Source: Streptomyces kronopolitis | GTDB taxonomy: Bacteria > Actinomycetota > Actinomycetes > Streptomycetales > Streptomycetaceae | Direction of reading: 5' to 3' | Length of the DNA: 64,000 nt | NCBI RefSeq assembly: GCF_014646275.1 | Contig: NZ_BMND01000011.1 | Coordinates: 1-64,000, forward strand | In this document: positions 1 through 8,550 of the stretch, piece after piece | Position numbering within the stretch: position 1 is the first letter of the stretch | Layout: every line of letters starts with the position of its first letter | Position numbers and translations under genes: made by a program | Notes under the pieces: model-generated | What the model was told of the DNA's origin: nothing | Database searches by the model: none | Seen by the model: only the letters and a program-made list of their open reading frames with translations

Positions 1-687
1 AGCGGCCGGGGCCGGCGCGGGGTCCGGAGCCGCGGCGGGGGCCGGGGCCGGGGCGGCAGCGGCCGGAGCGGCGGCGGCCTGGTCGGCCGAACCGATCACG
101 GCGAGCTTGGCGCCGACCTCGGCGGTCTCGTCCTCAGCGACGACGATCTCCAGCAGGGTGCCGGAGGCCGGGGCCGGGATCTCGGTGTCGACCTTGTCGG
201 TGGAGACCTCCAGCAGCGGCTCGTCGGCCTGGACCTCCTCGCCGACCTCCTTCAGCCAGCGGGTGACGGTGCCCTCGGTGACGCTCTCGCCGAGCGCGGG
301 GAGGACGACGTCCGTGCCCTCGGCGCCACCCGCGGGGGCGGCGGCGGGGGCGGGGGCCTCGGCGGCCGGAGCCGCGGAGGGCTCGGGCTGCGGCTCGGCC
401 GCGGGGGCCTCGGCAGCGGCCGGGGCCGGGGCAGCGGCAGGCGCGCCGGTGCCGTCGTCGATGACGGCCAGCTCGGCGCCGACCTCCACGGTCTCGTCCT
501 CGGCCACCTTGATGGCGGACAGGACGCCGGCGGCCGGGGCCGGGATCTCGGTGTCGACCTTGTCGGTCGACACCTCGAGCAACGGCTCGTCGGCCTCGAC
601 GCGCTCACCCTCGGCCTTGAGCCAGCGGGTGACGGTGCCCTCGGTGACGCTCTCGCCGAGCGCCGGCAGGGTTACAGAAACCGCCAT
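1..687 (-). CDS. sucB: 2-oxoacid dehydrogenase E2 (dihydrolipoamide acyltransferase), N-terminal part
   Basis: This is the lipoyl-carrying E2 core of a 2-oxoglutarate or pyruvate dehydrogenase complex, which passes acyl groups from E1 to CoA on a swinging lipoyl arm. The first 229 codons are in the window and the rest runs off the left edge. Two lipoyl domains are visible, each with the lipoylation motif STDKVDTEI, with the lysines at residues 43 and 165. They are separated by Ala/Pro-rich flexible linkers; another such linker follows. The ATG has a good AAGGAG ribosome site about 10 nt upstream. lpdA (E3) lies upstream on the same strand, so E3 and E2 are probably co-transcribed. The catalytic acyltransferase domain is outside the window, so sucB versus a pyruvate E2 cannot be settled here. 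Confidence 0.93.
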   Translation of the reverse strand, partial: MAVSVTLPALGESVTEGTVTRWLKAEGERVEADEPLLEVSTDKVDTEIPAPAAGVLSAIKVAEDETVEVGAELAVIDDGTGAPAAAPAPAAAEAPAAEPQPEPSAAPAAEAPAPAAAPAGGAEGTDVVLPALGESVTEGTVTRWLKEVGEEVQADEPLLEVSTDKVDTEIPAPASGTLLEIVVAEDETAEVGAKLAVIGSADQAAAAPAAAAPAPAPAAAPDPAPAPAA

Positions 688-742
688 GGTTTCAGTTGCT
701 CCTTACAAAAGTGGTGCGGATGTGATCGCGCCCGGGAAGGGG

Positions 743-2131
743 TCAGTCGTGGGAGTGGAGAGGCTTGCCGGCCAGGGCCAGGTGGGCCTCGCCGAGGGCT
801 TCGTTCTGCGTCGGGTGCGCGTGCACGAGCTGCGCAACCTCGGCCGGCAGGGCCTCCCAGTTGTAGACCAGCTGGGCCTCACCGACCTGCTCGCCCATAC
901 GGTCACCGACCATGTGGACGCCGACCACGGCACCGTCCTTGACCTGGACGAGCTTGATCTCGCCCGTGGTCTTGAGGATCTTGCTCTTGCCGTTGCCCGC
1001 GAGGTTGTACTTGAGAGCGACGACCTTGTCGGCGCCGTACAGCTCCTTGGCCTTGGCCTCGGTGATACCCACCGACGCGACCTCGGGGTGGCAGTACGTG
1101 ACGCGCGGCACGCCGTCGTAGTCGATCGGCACGGTCTTCTGACCGGCCAGCCGCTCCGCCACCAGCATGCCCTCGGCGAAGCCGACGTGCGCGAGCTGGA
1201 GGGTGGGAACGAGGTCACCGACGGCCGAGATGGTCGGCACGTTGGTCTGCATGTACTCGTCGACGAGGACGTAGCCGCGGTCCATCGCGACGCCCTGCTC
1301 CTCGTAGCCCAGGCCCGCCGAGACCGGCCCGCGGCCGATCGCGACCAGCAGCACCTCGGCCTCGAAGGTCTTGCCGTCGGCGAGGGTGACCTTCACGCCG
1401 TCGGCGGTGTACTCGGCCTTGTCGAAGAAGGTGCCGAGGTTGAACTTGATGCCCCGCTTGCGGAAGGCCCGCTCCAGCAGCTTGGAGCTGTTCTCGTCCT
1501 CGACCGGGACGAGGTGCTTGAGGCCCTCGACGACGGTGACGTCGGTGCCGAAGGACTTCCACGCGGAGGCGAACTCGACGCCGATGACGCCGCCGCCCAG
1601 CACGATCGCGGACTTCGGCACGCGGTTCAGCGTCAGCGCGTGGTCGGAGGAGATGATGCGGTCGCCGTCGATCTCCAGGCCCGGCAGCGACTTCGGCACG
1701 GAGCCGGTCGCCAGCAGGACGTGGCGGCCCTGGACACGCTGGCCGTTCACGTCGACAGAGGTCGGGGAGGACAGCCGGCCCTCGCCCTCGATGTACGTCA
1801 CCTTGCGGGAGGCGATCAGGCCCTGCAGGCCCTTGTACAGGCCCGAGATGACCTCGTCCTTGTACTTGTGGACCGCCTCGATGTCGATGCCCTCGAAGGT
1901 GGCCTTGACACCGAACTGCTCGCTCTCGCGAGCCTGGTCGGCGATCTCACCGGCGTGCAGCAGAGCCTTCGTGGGGATGCAGCCGTTGTGCAGGCAGGTA
2001 CCGCCGACCTTGCCCTTCTCGATCAGGGCGACGTCCAGGCCCAGCTGCGCCCCGCGCAGGGCAGCGGCGTAACCACCGCTACCGCCTCCGAGGATCACTA
2101 GGTCGAAAACGGTGCTGGCGTCGTTCGCCAC
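743..2131 (-). CDS. lpdA: Dihydrolipoyl dehydrogenase (E3)
   Basis: This flavoprotein reoxidises dihydrolipoamide of 2-oxoacid dehydrogenases with NAD+. The product is 462 residues, normal for E3. The N-terminal FAD dinucleotide motif GGGSGGYAAA is followed by the redox-active disulfide GGTCLHNGCIPTK. A second Rossmann motif (GGGVIGVEFAS) binds NAD, and the C-terminal dimerisation domain carries the catalytic HAHPTQNEALGE His-Glu pair. I chose the GTG at 2131 because a GGAGG site lies 7 nt upstream; the open frame continues further upstream but reads no recognisable protein. It precedes sucB by 55 nt on the same strand, consistent with one E3-E2 transcript. Confidence 0.95.
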   Translation of the reverse strand: MANDASTVFDLVILGGGSGGYAAALRGAQLGLDVALIEKGKVGGTCLHNGCIPTKALLHAGEIADQARESEQFGVKATFEGIDIEAVHKYKDEVISGLYKGLQGLIASRKVTYIEGEGRLSSPTSVDVNGQRVQGRHVLLATGSVPKSLPGLEIDGDRIISSDHALTLNRVPKSAIVLGGGVIGVEFASAWKSFGTDVTVVEGLKHLVPVEDENSSKLLERAFRKRGIKFNLGTFFDKAEYTADGVKVTLADGKTFEAEVLLVAIGRGPVSAGLGYEEQGVAMDRGYVLVDEYMQTNVPTISAVGDLVPTLQLAHVGFAEGMLVAERLAGQKTVPIDYDGVPRVTYCHPEVASVGITEAKAKELYGADKVVALKYNLAGNGKSKILKTTGEIKLVQVKDGAVVGVHMVGDRMGEQVGEAQLVYNWEALPAEVAQLVHAHPTQNEALGEAHLALAGKPLHSHD

Positions 2132-2142
2132 GTCACGTCCTC

Positions 2143-2422
2143 CATGCATGGGTACGCCGGAGCCGGTCTCCGATGACCGGGCGGCGGCTGTGGTTCGGCC
2201 GCTTTTACTTCGGCCCTGGGTAAGGGGGGCCCTGTCCTGCCGAGAACCCATCTTCGCACTTGTTCCGGGAAGCCGGGACGGCGGGCCGGGCTGTGAGACG
2301 GTGATCAGCTGCCCCGTATGGGTTACTAACGGGTACAGAAAGTGCAGTGGCGCGAAGCGCCGCCTGGGAAGGGTGGTGGTGGGCGACGGGTGGGCTGATT
2401 TCGTTGAGGGCGAACGCGCGGC
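2143..2422. other. Intergenic region between pepA and lpdA
   Basis: This 280-nt stretch between the pepA terminator and the lpdA ribosome site should hold the lpdA promoter. I see no convincing -35/-10 pair, operator or small gene in it. Confidence 0.5.
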
Positions 2423-2453
2423 CGAGGCCCCGGGCGGGATGCCCGGGGCCTCG
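2423..2453 (-). terminator. Terminator hairpin after pepA
   Basis: A perfect 13-bp inverted repeat (CGAGGCCCCGGGC and its complement) with a 5-nt loop lies 44 nt downstream of the pepA stop. There is no clear U-tract, which is usual for Streptomyces terminators. Confidence 0.75.
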
Positions 2454-2496
2454 GGGATCAAGCGGACGGCGGGGCGGAAATGCCCCGGCCGGGCGG

Positions 2497-4035
2497 TCAG
2501 CCCAGGTCGCCGGCGGCGGTGCGCTCCGCCAGCCGGACCAGGGTGCGCACCGCGGATCCCGTGCCGCCCTTGGGGGTGTAGCCCCAGGGAGCGCCCTCGT
2601 GGAAGGCCGGGCCCGCGATGTCCAGGTGAGCCCAGGTGATGCCCTCGCCGACGAACTCCTTCAGGAAGAGGCCGGCGACCAGGCCGCCGCCCATCCGCTC
2701 GCCCATGTTGGCGATGTCGGCGACCGGGGAGTCCATGCCCTTGCGCAGCTCGGCGGGCATCGGCATCGGCCAGGACTGCTCGCCGACCTCCTCCGCGATC
2801 TCGTGGATCGAGGTGCGGAAGGCGTCGTCGTTGGCCATGATCCCGAACGTGCGGTTGCCCAGGGCGAGCACCATGGCACCCGTCAGGGTGGCGACGTCCA
2901 CGATCGCGTCGGGGGACTCCTCCGAGGCGCGGGTCAGCGCGTCGGCCAGCACCAGCCGGCCCTCGGCGTCGGTGTTGAGGACCTCGACGGTCTTGCCGCT
3001 GTACATGGTCAGCACGTCGCCGGGGCGGGTGGCCGAGCCGGACGGCATGTTCTCGGCGAGCGCCAGCCAGCCGGTGATGTTCACCCGCAGGCCGAGACGG
3101 GCGGCGGCCACGACCGCGGCGAACACGGCGGCCGCACCGCTCATGTCGCACTTCATGGTCTCGTTGTGGCCGGCCGGCTTGAGCGAGATGCCGCCCGAGT
3201 CGTAGGTGATGCCCTTGCCGACCAGCGCCAGGGTCTTGTCGGCCTTGGGGTGGGTGTGCGCGATCCGCACCAGGCGCGGGGGAGCCTCGGAGCCCTGGCC
3301 GACGCCCATCAGGCCGCCGTAGCCGCCCTTCTTGAGCGCCTTCTCGTCCAGCACCTCGACCTTGAGGCCGAACTCCTTGGCGGCGGCCTGGGCCTGGGCC
3401 GCGAAGGACTTCGGGTCGAGGTCGTTGGAGGGCATGTTGATCAGGTCGCGGGCGCGGTTGATCTCGTCGGCCAGCGCGACGGCACGCTCGGCGGCGGCCT
3501 TGAACTCCTTGTCGCGCGGCTTGCCGCCGAGGATCGCGACCTCGCCGAGCGGCGCCGAGCGGTCGTCGTTCTTCTTGCCCTTGGCGCCGGCGCCGTTGCT
3601 GCTGCGGTACGCGGTGAAGGCGTACGCGCCGAGCAGGGCGCCCTCGCTCACCGCGGCGGCCGCCTCGGCGTCCTCGACGGGCAGGGCGAAGCCGGCCTTC
3701 TTGGTGCCGGACAGGGCGCGGGCGGCGCTGCCCGCGGCACGCCGCAGCGCCTCGTTGTCGTAGGTGTCGCCCTTGGCCGGGGCGTCGCCCAGGCCGACCG
3801 CCAGCACGACCGGAGCCTTGAGGCCGTCGGCGGCGGGCAGCTTGGTCACCTCGCCCTCGGCACCACTCGCGCCGAGGGTCTCCAGCACGGCGGCGAGCTT
3901 GCCGCCGAAGGCCTTGTCCACGGCCTCCGCGCCGGGGGCGACAACGACGCCCTTGGCGCCCTTGGCCACGCCGACGACGACGGCATCCGCACGCACCGTT
4001 GCGGCGGGAGAAGTACTGAGGGTCAGTGCAGTCAC
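2497..4035 (-). CDS. pepA: Leucyl aminopeptidase (M17)
   Basis: This is a cytosolic two-metal M17 aminopeptidase that removes N-terminal residues from peptides. It is 512 residues. The N-terminal macro-like domain is variable, and the catalytic domain has VGKGITYDSGGISLKP (metal lysine and aspartate), the KCDMSGAAAV segment and the family signature NTDAEGRLVLADAL. All metal-binding acidic residues of that signature are present, so it should be active. It starts with GTG. It stands alone: cobS follows about 200 nt upstream on the same strand and a strong hairpin closes its 3' end. Confidence 0.95.
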   Translation of the reverse strand: MTALTLSTSPAATVRADAVVVGVAKGAKGVVVAPGAEAVDKAFGGKLAAVLETLGASGAEGEVTKLPAADGLKAPVVLAVGLGDAPAKGDTYDNEALRRAAGSAARALSGTKKAGFALPVEDAEAAAAVSEGALLGAYAFTAYRSSNGAGAKGKKNDDRSAPLGEVAILGGKPRDKEFKAAAERAVALADEINRARDLINMPSNDLDPKSFAAQAQAAAKEFGLKVEVLDEKALKKGGYGGLMGVGQGSEAPPRLVRIAHTHPKADKTLALVGKGITYDSGGISLKPAGHNETMKCDMSGAAAVFAAVVAAARLGLRVNITGWLALAENMPSGSATRPGDVLTMYSGKTVEVLNTDAEGRLVLADALTRASEESPDAIVDVATLTGAMVLALGNRTFGIMANDDAFRTSIHEIAEEVGEQSWPMPMPAELRKGMDSPVADIANMGERMGGGLVAGLFLKEFVGEGITWAHLDIAGPAFHEGAPWGYTPKGGTGSAVRTLVRLAERTAAGDLG

Positions 4036-4234
4036 GGTGATAAGGGTCCTGTTCCGTCCGGGGAATCCGTCTGCGCGCAGCGCGCTGCTGCGGCGAGCCT
4101 ACGCTCGGCGGCGCCGCGCGGCCCCGTCCCCTACCACACCGGCGACAACCCCCGTCGCGGAAGAAGGCGCCGTACTAGGTGAACTGCTATGAAATCAGGG
4201 CGAGTTGGAGGGCGCGGCGGCGGGCGGACGGGGG

Positions 4235-5029
4235 TCAGCCGAGGGCGAACGCGACCAGCGCGGTGAGCCCGGCGCTCTCCGCGAGCGCCCCGAACACATC
4301 GCCGGTCACCCCGCCGAACCGCCGCCGGCAGTGCCGCAGCACCAGCTCGCCGAGCCCGAGTCCGGCCACCGCGGCGAGCGCGGCGTGCAGCGCGCCGTAC
4401 GGGCCGAAGAGGGCGCCGGCCGCCGCGCATCCGGCGGTCACCAGTGCCGCGCACAGCAACGCCGCCCGCCGCGGGACGCTTTCCGCGACCGCCGCGCCGA
4501 GTCCCTCCGGGCGGGCGGCCGGCACCCCCGCACGGGAGGCGAGGGTCAGCGCGGTACGGGAGACGGCCGCCGCGACGGCCGCCGCGACCGCGCCGCGCGC
4601 CCACCCCCCGGCGTACGCCTCGGCCAGCGCGGCCACCTGCGCCAGCACGGTGAACAGCAGCGTGAGCACCCCGAACGGGCCGATGTCCGACTGCTTCATG
4701 ATGCGCAGGGCGTCCTCGGCGGGCTTGGCGCTGCCCAGGCCGTCGGCGGTGTCGGCCAGCCCGTCCAGATGCAGTCCGCGGGTGAGCACCGCGGGCACGG
4801 CGGCGGTGCCGACCGCGGCCAGCAGCGGACCGCCGCCGAGCAGCAGCAGCGCCAGGCCGACGGCGGCCGCGCACAGCCCGACGACCAGCCCGGCCAGCGG
4901 CGCGCTGAGCATGCCGCCGCGCGCCGCCGCCCGGTCCCAGCGGGTCAGCCGCACCGGCAGCACGGTCAGCGTCCCGAACGCGAAGCGCAGCGCGTCGGCG
5001 GCGGACGGGGGAGCGGGAGTGTCGGTCAC
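4235..5029 (-). CDS. cobS: Adenosylcobinamide-GDP ribazoletransferase
   Basis: This integral membrane enzyme joins adenosylcobinamide-GDP to alpha-ribazole (or its phosphate) in the last steps of adenosylcobalamin synthesis. The 264-residue protein has the CobS/CobV hallmarks: an N-terminal FGTLTVLPV segment, a loop with LHLDGLADTADGLG (the Asp-rich motif expected to bind Mg), then MKQSDIGPFG and several hydrophobic helices. cobT and a cobU fusion lie 3.5 to 6 kb away on the same strand, so the nucleotide-loop genes are clustered but not contiguous. The start is GTG. No cobalamin riboswitch is apparent upstream. Confidence 0.93.
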   Translation of the reverse strand: MTDTPAPPSAADALRFAFGTLTVLPVRLTRWDRAAARGGMLSAPLAGLVVGLCAAAVGLALLLLGGGPLLAAVGTAAVPAVLTRGLHLDGLADTADGLGSAKPAEDALRIMKQSDIGPFGVLTLLFTVLAQVAALAEAYAGGWARGAVAAAVAAAVSRTALTLASRAGVPAARPEGLGAAVAESVPRRAALLCAALVTAGCAAAGALFGPYGALHAALAAVAGLGLGELVLRHCRRRFGGVTGDVFGALAESAGLTALVAFALG

Positions 5030-5103
5030 CGCGGCAGGCTATCCGGGCGCCCTGGGCGTTTGGCTGCCGGTCCCGCGCGCCGGGAGGGGGCCTAATGGTG
5101 GCC

Positions 5104-5161
5104 GGGGTCTGTCGTGCGGATCGGGCCGGACCCCGCGAGCCCGATCCGCACGGCAGGCCCC
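5104..5161 (+). other. Long hairpin ahead of the 5196 membrane protein gene
   Basis: Two 23-nt arms (5104-5126 and 5139-5161) pair completely around a 12-nt loop, with two G.U pairs that form only in RNA copied from the plus strand. It lies in the divergent gap between cobS and the 5196 gene and ends 35 nt before that start codon. It could be a leader structure, an attenuator, or the terminator of an unseen transcript. Confidence 0.6.
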
Positions 5162-5195
5162 AGGTGTCCGGACGCGGCAAAGGGGAGCGTGTGGG

Positions 5196-5933
5196 ATGGG
5201 CCACTGGTGGTACCGCAACATCGTCGAACCGGGGAAGCAGCCGCTGCTGCTCGCCCTGGCCTCGTTCGTGCTGACCTTCCTCGTCACCCGGGTCATCACC
5301 CGCCTCATCCGCGCGGGCCGGGGGCCGTTCCGCGACATCAGCCCGGGCGGCGTCCATGTGCACCACGTCGTGCCCGGGGTGGTGCTGATGGTCGTCGGCG
5401 GCTTCATCGCGCTCGCCGGCGGGCGGCGGGGCTTCGGGTCCGGTGTCGCCGCGGTGCTCTTCGGCATGGGGGTGGGCCTCGTCCTGGACGAGTTCGCGCT
5501 GATCCTGCACCTCGACGACGTCTACTGGACCGAGGAGGGCACCAAGAGCGTCGAGATCGTCATCCTCACCGTCGCCCTGGTCGCCCTGATCCTGGGCGGG
5601 TTCCTGCCGTTCGGCGTCAACGAGCTGTCCCCGGAGGAGGCCACGGACCGCTTCACCGTGGTGCGGACCGTGGCCGTCAACTTCCTCTTCGCGCTCGTCG
5701 CGCTCACCAAGGGCAAGGGCCGGATGGCGGTCATCGGCGTCTTCGTGCCGTTCGTCGCGCTGTTCGGCGCGGTCCGGCTGGCCCGGCCGCACTCACTGTG
5801 GGCCCGCCGCTTCTACCGCAACCGGCCCAGGGCGCGGGCCCGCGCCCGGATCCGCGCCGTCCGCCACGACCGCCGCTGGTCGGGGCTGCGCCGCAGGGTC
5901 GAGCAGTTCATCGGGGGTGCTCCCAGCCGCTGA
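5196..5933 (+). CDS. Conserved multi-pass membrane protein, unknown function
   Basis: The product is 245 residues with about five or six hydrophobic segments, for example around residues 15-30, 53-75, 78-97, 118-140 and 155-195. The first cytoplasmic loop has a histidine-rich HVHHVVPG stretch, and the C-terminus is a basic, Arg-rich tail. I do not recognise a catalytic motif; the HxHH group and the acidic EFALILHLDDVYW segment could be ligand-binding. The ATG at 5196 has AAAGGGGAG about 8 nt upstream, and upstream in-frame sequence lacks protein character. The 3' end overlaps the convergent rhomboid-like gene by 26 bp. Confidence 0.85.
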   Translation: MGHWWYRNIVEPGKQPLLLALASFVLTFLVTRVITRLIRAGRGPFRDISPGGVHVHHVVPGVVLMVVGGFIALAGGRRGFGSGVAAVLFGMGVGLVLDEFALILHLDDVYWTEEGTKSVEIVILTVALVALILGGFLPFGVNELSPEEATDRFTVVRTVAVNFLFALVALTKGKGRMAVIGVFVPFVALFGAVRLARPHSLWARRFYRNRPRARARARIRAVRHDRRWSGLRRRVEQFIGGAPSR

Positions 5934-6657
5934 CCGGCCCCGGGTCCGCCGGGGTGCGCGGCCGGCACACCTCCCGCAGCAGGCAGACCGCCAGCACCGC
6001 GAGCACCGCCGCCACATGCTCCTTGCCCGCCAGGTTGTTCTTGATGAACACCACCTCCAGGACCATCGCGGCCACCACCGCGCCGCAGGTGAACCACGCG
6101 CGATGGCGCCAGCACACGTACACCGCCAGCCCCACCACGGCCGCCGAAGGCCCGGTGTCCAGCACGTACTTGTCCGCGTCGGCCAGCCCGACCGGGCTCT
6201 GCGGGCCGATCCAGATGCCGATCCGGGCGTACATCGTCCCGGCGAGCGTGGCCAGGTAGGCGACGCCCAGCGTCTGCCGCCAGCCCACGCAGATCTCGGC
6301 GATCCCGAAGACCACCAGGATCTGCGCCAGCGCGCCCCACACCGGGAGGTCCAGCGCGGGCACGAACAGCGACAGCGGGGTGCGCAGCAGCGCCAGCCAG
6401 AGGTGCTCCCAGGCCTGGATGGCGCCGATGTCCTGGACCGCCCGATAGCCCCAGGCCTGGTTCTGCACGCACTGGAAGACCAGCGTCAGACAGACCGCGG
6501 CCAGCGTCACCGGGATCGCCCGCAGCTTCCGCACCGCCAGCGCGGACCGCACCGTGCTCAGCAGCGGACCCCACTCGGCAACCGCGGCGCGGCGCAGCAA
6601 CGAGGCCTCCGCCCGCCCCGGCGCGGGCACCTCCCGCCCCGCCCCGGCCTGGCTCAT
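5908..6657 (-). CDS. Rhomboid-like integral membrane protein
   Basis: The 249-residue protein has about six membrane helices. A GPSA group in the DTGPSAAVVG helix and a histidine in a later helix (KEHVAAVLA) occupy places like the GxSx serine and histidine of rhomboid proteases, so it may belong to the Rhomboid-like actinobacterial family; protease activity is not established. The ATG overlaps the stop codon of the upstream DUF2156 gene as ATGA, so the two are translationally coupled. It may process or assist the phospholipid-modifying enzyme. An earlier in-frame ATG at 6690 lies inside the neighbour and lacks a ribosome site. Confidence 0.82.
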   Translation of the reverse strand: MSQAGAGREVPAPGRAEASLLRRAAVAEWGPLLSTVRSALAVRKLRAIPVTLAAVCLTLVFQCVQNQAWGYRAVQDIGAIQAWEHLWLALLRTPLSLFVPALDLPVWGALAQILVVFGIAEICVGWRQTLGVAYLATLAGTMYARIGIWIGPQSPVGLADADKYVLDTGPSAAVVGLAVYVCWRHRAWFTCGAVVAAMVLEVVFIKNNLAGKEHVAAVLAVLAVCLLREVCRPRTPADPGPVSGWEHPR

Positions 6658-8402
6658 CTCGCCTTCTCCAGGTGCTTGCGGTTCAGCCACTTGGGCAGAC
6701 CCGGTGCTTCCAGAAAGCCTTCCGCGCGGCCCGCGGCGATTCCGATCCTCAGCAAATCGGTGCTCTTCTCGAAGAGCATGTAGCGCGGCTCCCAGATGGG
6801 CCGGTATTTCGCGTTGGCGCGATAGAGCGATTCAATCTGCCACCACCGGGAGAAGAAGCTGAGCAGCGAGCGCCACAGGCGCAGCACCGGGCCCGCACCG
6901 AGCCGCGAACCGCGTTCGAAGACGGAACGGAACATCGCGAAGTTCAACGAGAGCTGAGTGATCTCCACCTCTTTCGCGCGCTGGATCAACTCCAGCACCA
7001 TGAACTCCATCAGGCCGTTCTCGGAGTTCCGCTCGCGCCGCATCAGATCCAGCGAAAGGCCCTTCGGACCCCACGGCACAAAGCTCAGCAGCGCCCGCAG
7101 CTCACCGTCCGCGTCACGGCATTCGAGGAACACGCAGCTGCCGTCGGCCGGGTCGCCGAGCCGGCCCAGCGCCATCGAGAAACCGCGCTCGGTCTCCCCG
7201 TCGCGCCAGTCGTCGGCCAGCTCCAGCAGCCGGTCCATCTCCTGCGCGGGGATGTCCTCGTGGCGCCTGATGCGGACGGTGTAGCCGGCCCGCTCGATGC
7301 GGTGGTACGCCTGCCGCACGGTGCGCATCGCCCGCCCGGCGAGGGTGAACTCCGCGGTCTCCACGATCGCTTCGTCGCCCAGCTCCAGCGCGTCCAGCCC
7401 GTGCCGGGCGTAGATCGTGCCGCCCTCCTCGCTCGCGCCCATCACGGCCGGCGCCCAGCCGTGCTCGCGCGCCTCGGCCAGCCAGCCCTCGATCGCGCCG
7501 GGCCAGGCCTCGGGGTCGCCCAGCGGATCACCGGAGGCCAGCGACACCCCGCCCACCACGCGGTAGGTGACCGCGGCCTTGCCGCTGGGGGAGAACAGCA
7601 CGCTCTTGTCGCGGCGCAGCGCGAAGTAGCCCAGCGAGTCGCGGTCGCCGTGCCGGGCCAGCAGCCCGCGCAGCCGCTCCTCGTCGTCCGCGGTGAGCGC
7701 GTCGGTGGTGCGCACCGAGCGGAAGGCCGCCCACAGGACCGCGACCAGCAGCAGCGTGCTGAGCACATTGATCGCGACATCGACCCAGTTCGGGGTGGTG
7801 ATCTCCGGGAGCGCCCGGCCCTCGGCGGCCAGTGACACCAGCCGCATCAGGCCGTAGCGCCAGCGCTCCACGAACGTCGAGGGGACGCCCGAGGTGTTCG
7901 TGGCGCTCACCAGCAGCGCCGCGAGCAGCGAGGTGACCAGCAGGCCGCCGGCCGCGACCGCCGCCGCCAGTTTCGGATTCGCCCGGTCGCCCTTGGCGTA
8001 GAACTCCCGGCGCCCGATCACCAGCGCGGCGATGAACAGCACGGTCAGCGCCAGCGAAACCCAGTTCTGCACATGTGCGCGGAACTCCGGGAACGTGGCC
8101 ATCACGAAGGCCAGCGGCGCCGCCAGCAGACCGGACAGCACCAGATTCAAAATCCACGAGGCCCGCTTGCGCCGCCGCAGGGTGACGCAGAGGAAGAGCG
8201 AGAAGGCACCGGAGGCGAAGCCCGCCGTCAGCAGATACGGAGTGAAGAATTCCGCGCTGTTGTGCCGGCGGATGCCGTTACCGAACGACACCCACACCGC
8301 GCTCAGCACATTGATGAACGTGACCGTGCGCAGATACCAGATACCGAAACCGGCACCACGCCGTGACCATGGACCGCGCGCGCGGCCTTCCTCCGGACTC
8401 AA
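6654..8402 (-). CDS. MprF-like aminoacyl-phosphatidylglycerol synthase (DUF2156)
   Basis: By family, this enzyme transfers an amino acid (lysine in the best-known cases) from aminoacyl-tRNA to phosphatidylglycerol, lowering membrane negative charge. About six N-terminal membrane segments (residues 15-240) are followed by a cytosolic GNAT-like DUF2156 domain with LGYFALRRDKSVLFSP, GDPLGDPEAW and LSFVPWGPKGLSLDLMRR. I propose a TTG start at 8402, with GGGAG 9 nt upstream, giving 582 residues; the open frame extends 369 nt further but into non-protein-like sequence. The rhomboid-like gene begins inside its stop codon. Substrate amino acid is not inferable. Confidence 0.85.
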   Translation of the reverse strand: MSPEEGRARGPWSRRGAGFGIWYLRTVTFINVLSAVWVSFGNGIRRHNSAEFFTPYLLTAGFASGAFSLFLCVTLRRRKRASWILNLVLSGLLAAPLAFVMATFPEFRAHVQNWVSLALTVLFIAALVIGRREFYAKGDRANPKLAAAVAAGGLLVTSLLAALLVSATNTSGVPSTFVERWRYGLMRLVSLAAEGRALPEITTPNWVDVAINVLSTLLLVAVLWAAFRSVRTTDALTADDEERLRGLLARHGDRDSLGYFALRRDKSVLFSPSGKAAVTYRVVGGVSLASGDPLGDPEAWPGAIEGWLAEAREHGWAPAVMGASEEGGTIYARHGLDALELGDEAIVETAEFTLAGRAMRTVRQAYHRIERAGYTVRIRRHEDIPAQEMDRLLELADDWRDGETERGFSMALGRLGDPADGSCVFLECRDADGELRALLSFVPWGPKGLSLDLMRRERNSENGLMEFMVLELIQRAKEVEITQLSLNFAMFRSVFERGSRLGAGPVLRLWRSLLSFFSRWWQIESLYRANAKYRPIWEPRYMLFEKSTDLLRIGIAAGRAEGFLEAPGLPKWLNRKHLEKAR

Positions 8403-8477
8403 GCGATGTCTCCCATAAAACGTGTAAAGCGCGATCTTATGGGGCGCACACCGGTGGTCCGGTACGGCGAGAAGCAC

Positions 8478-8503
8478 ACGAGCGCCCGCAAAGGGGCGCT
8501 CGT
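8478..8503 (-). terminator. Terminator hairpin after cobT
   Basis: A 10-bp perfect stem (ACGAGCGCCC and its complement) with a 6-nt loop lies 48 nt beyond the cobT stop and before the DUF2156 start. Confidence 0.7.
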
Positions 8504-8550
8504 CCGCTCGCATCCTCCCGGCGGCCCGGCCGCGGTGGGCCGGTGCCGGG

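Noticed and set aside
4131..5792. Long minus-strand frame over cobS and the 5196 gene
   Set aside because: It spans an intergenic hairpin and two opposite genes with normal start sites; composition is shadow-like.
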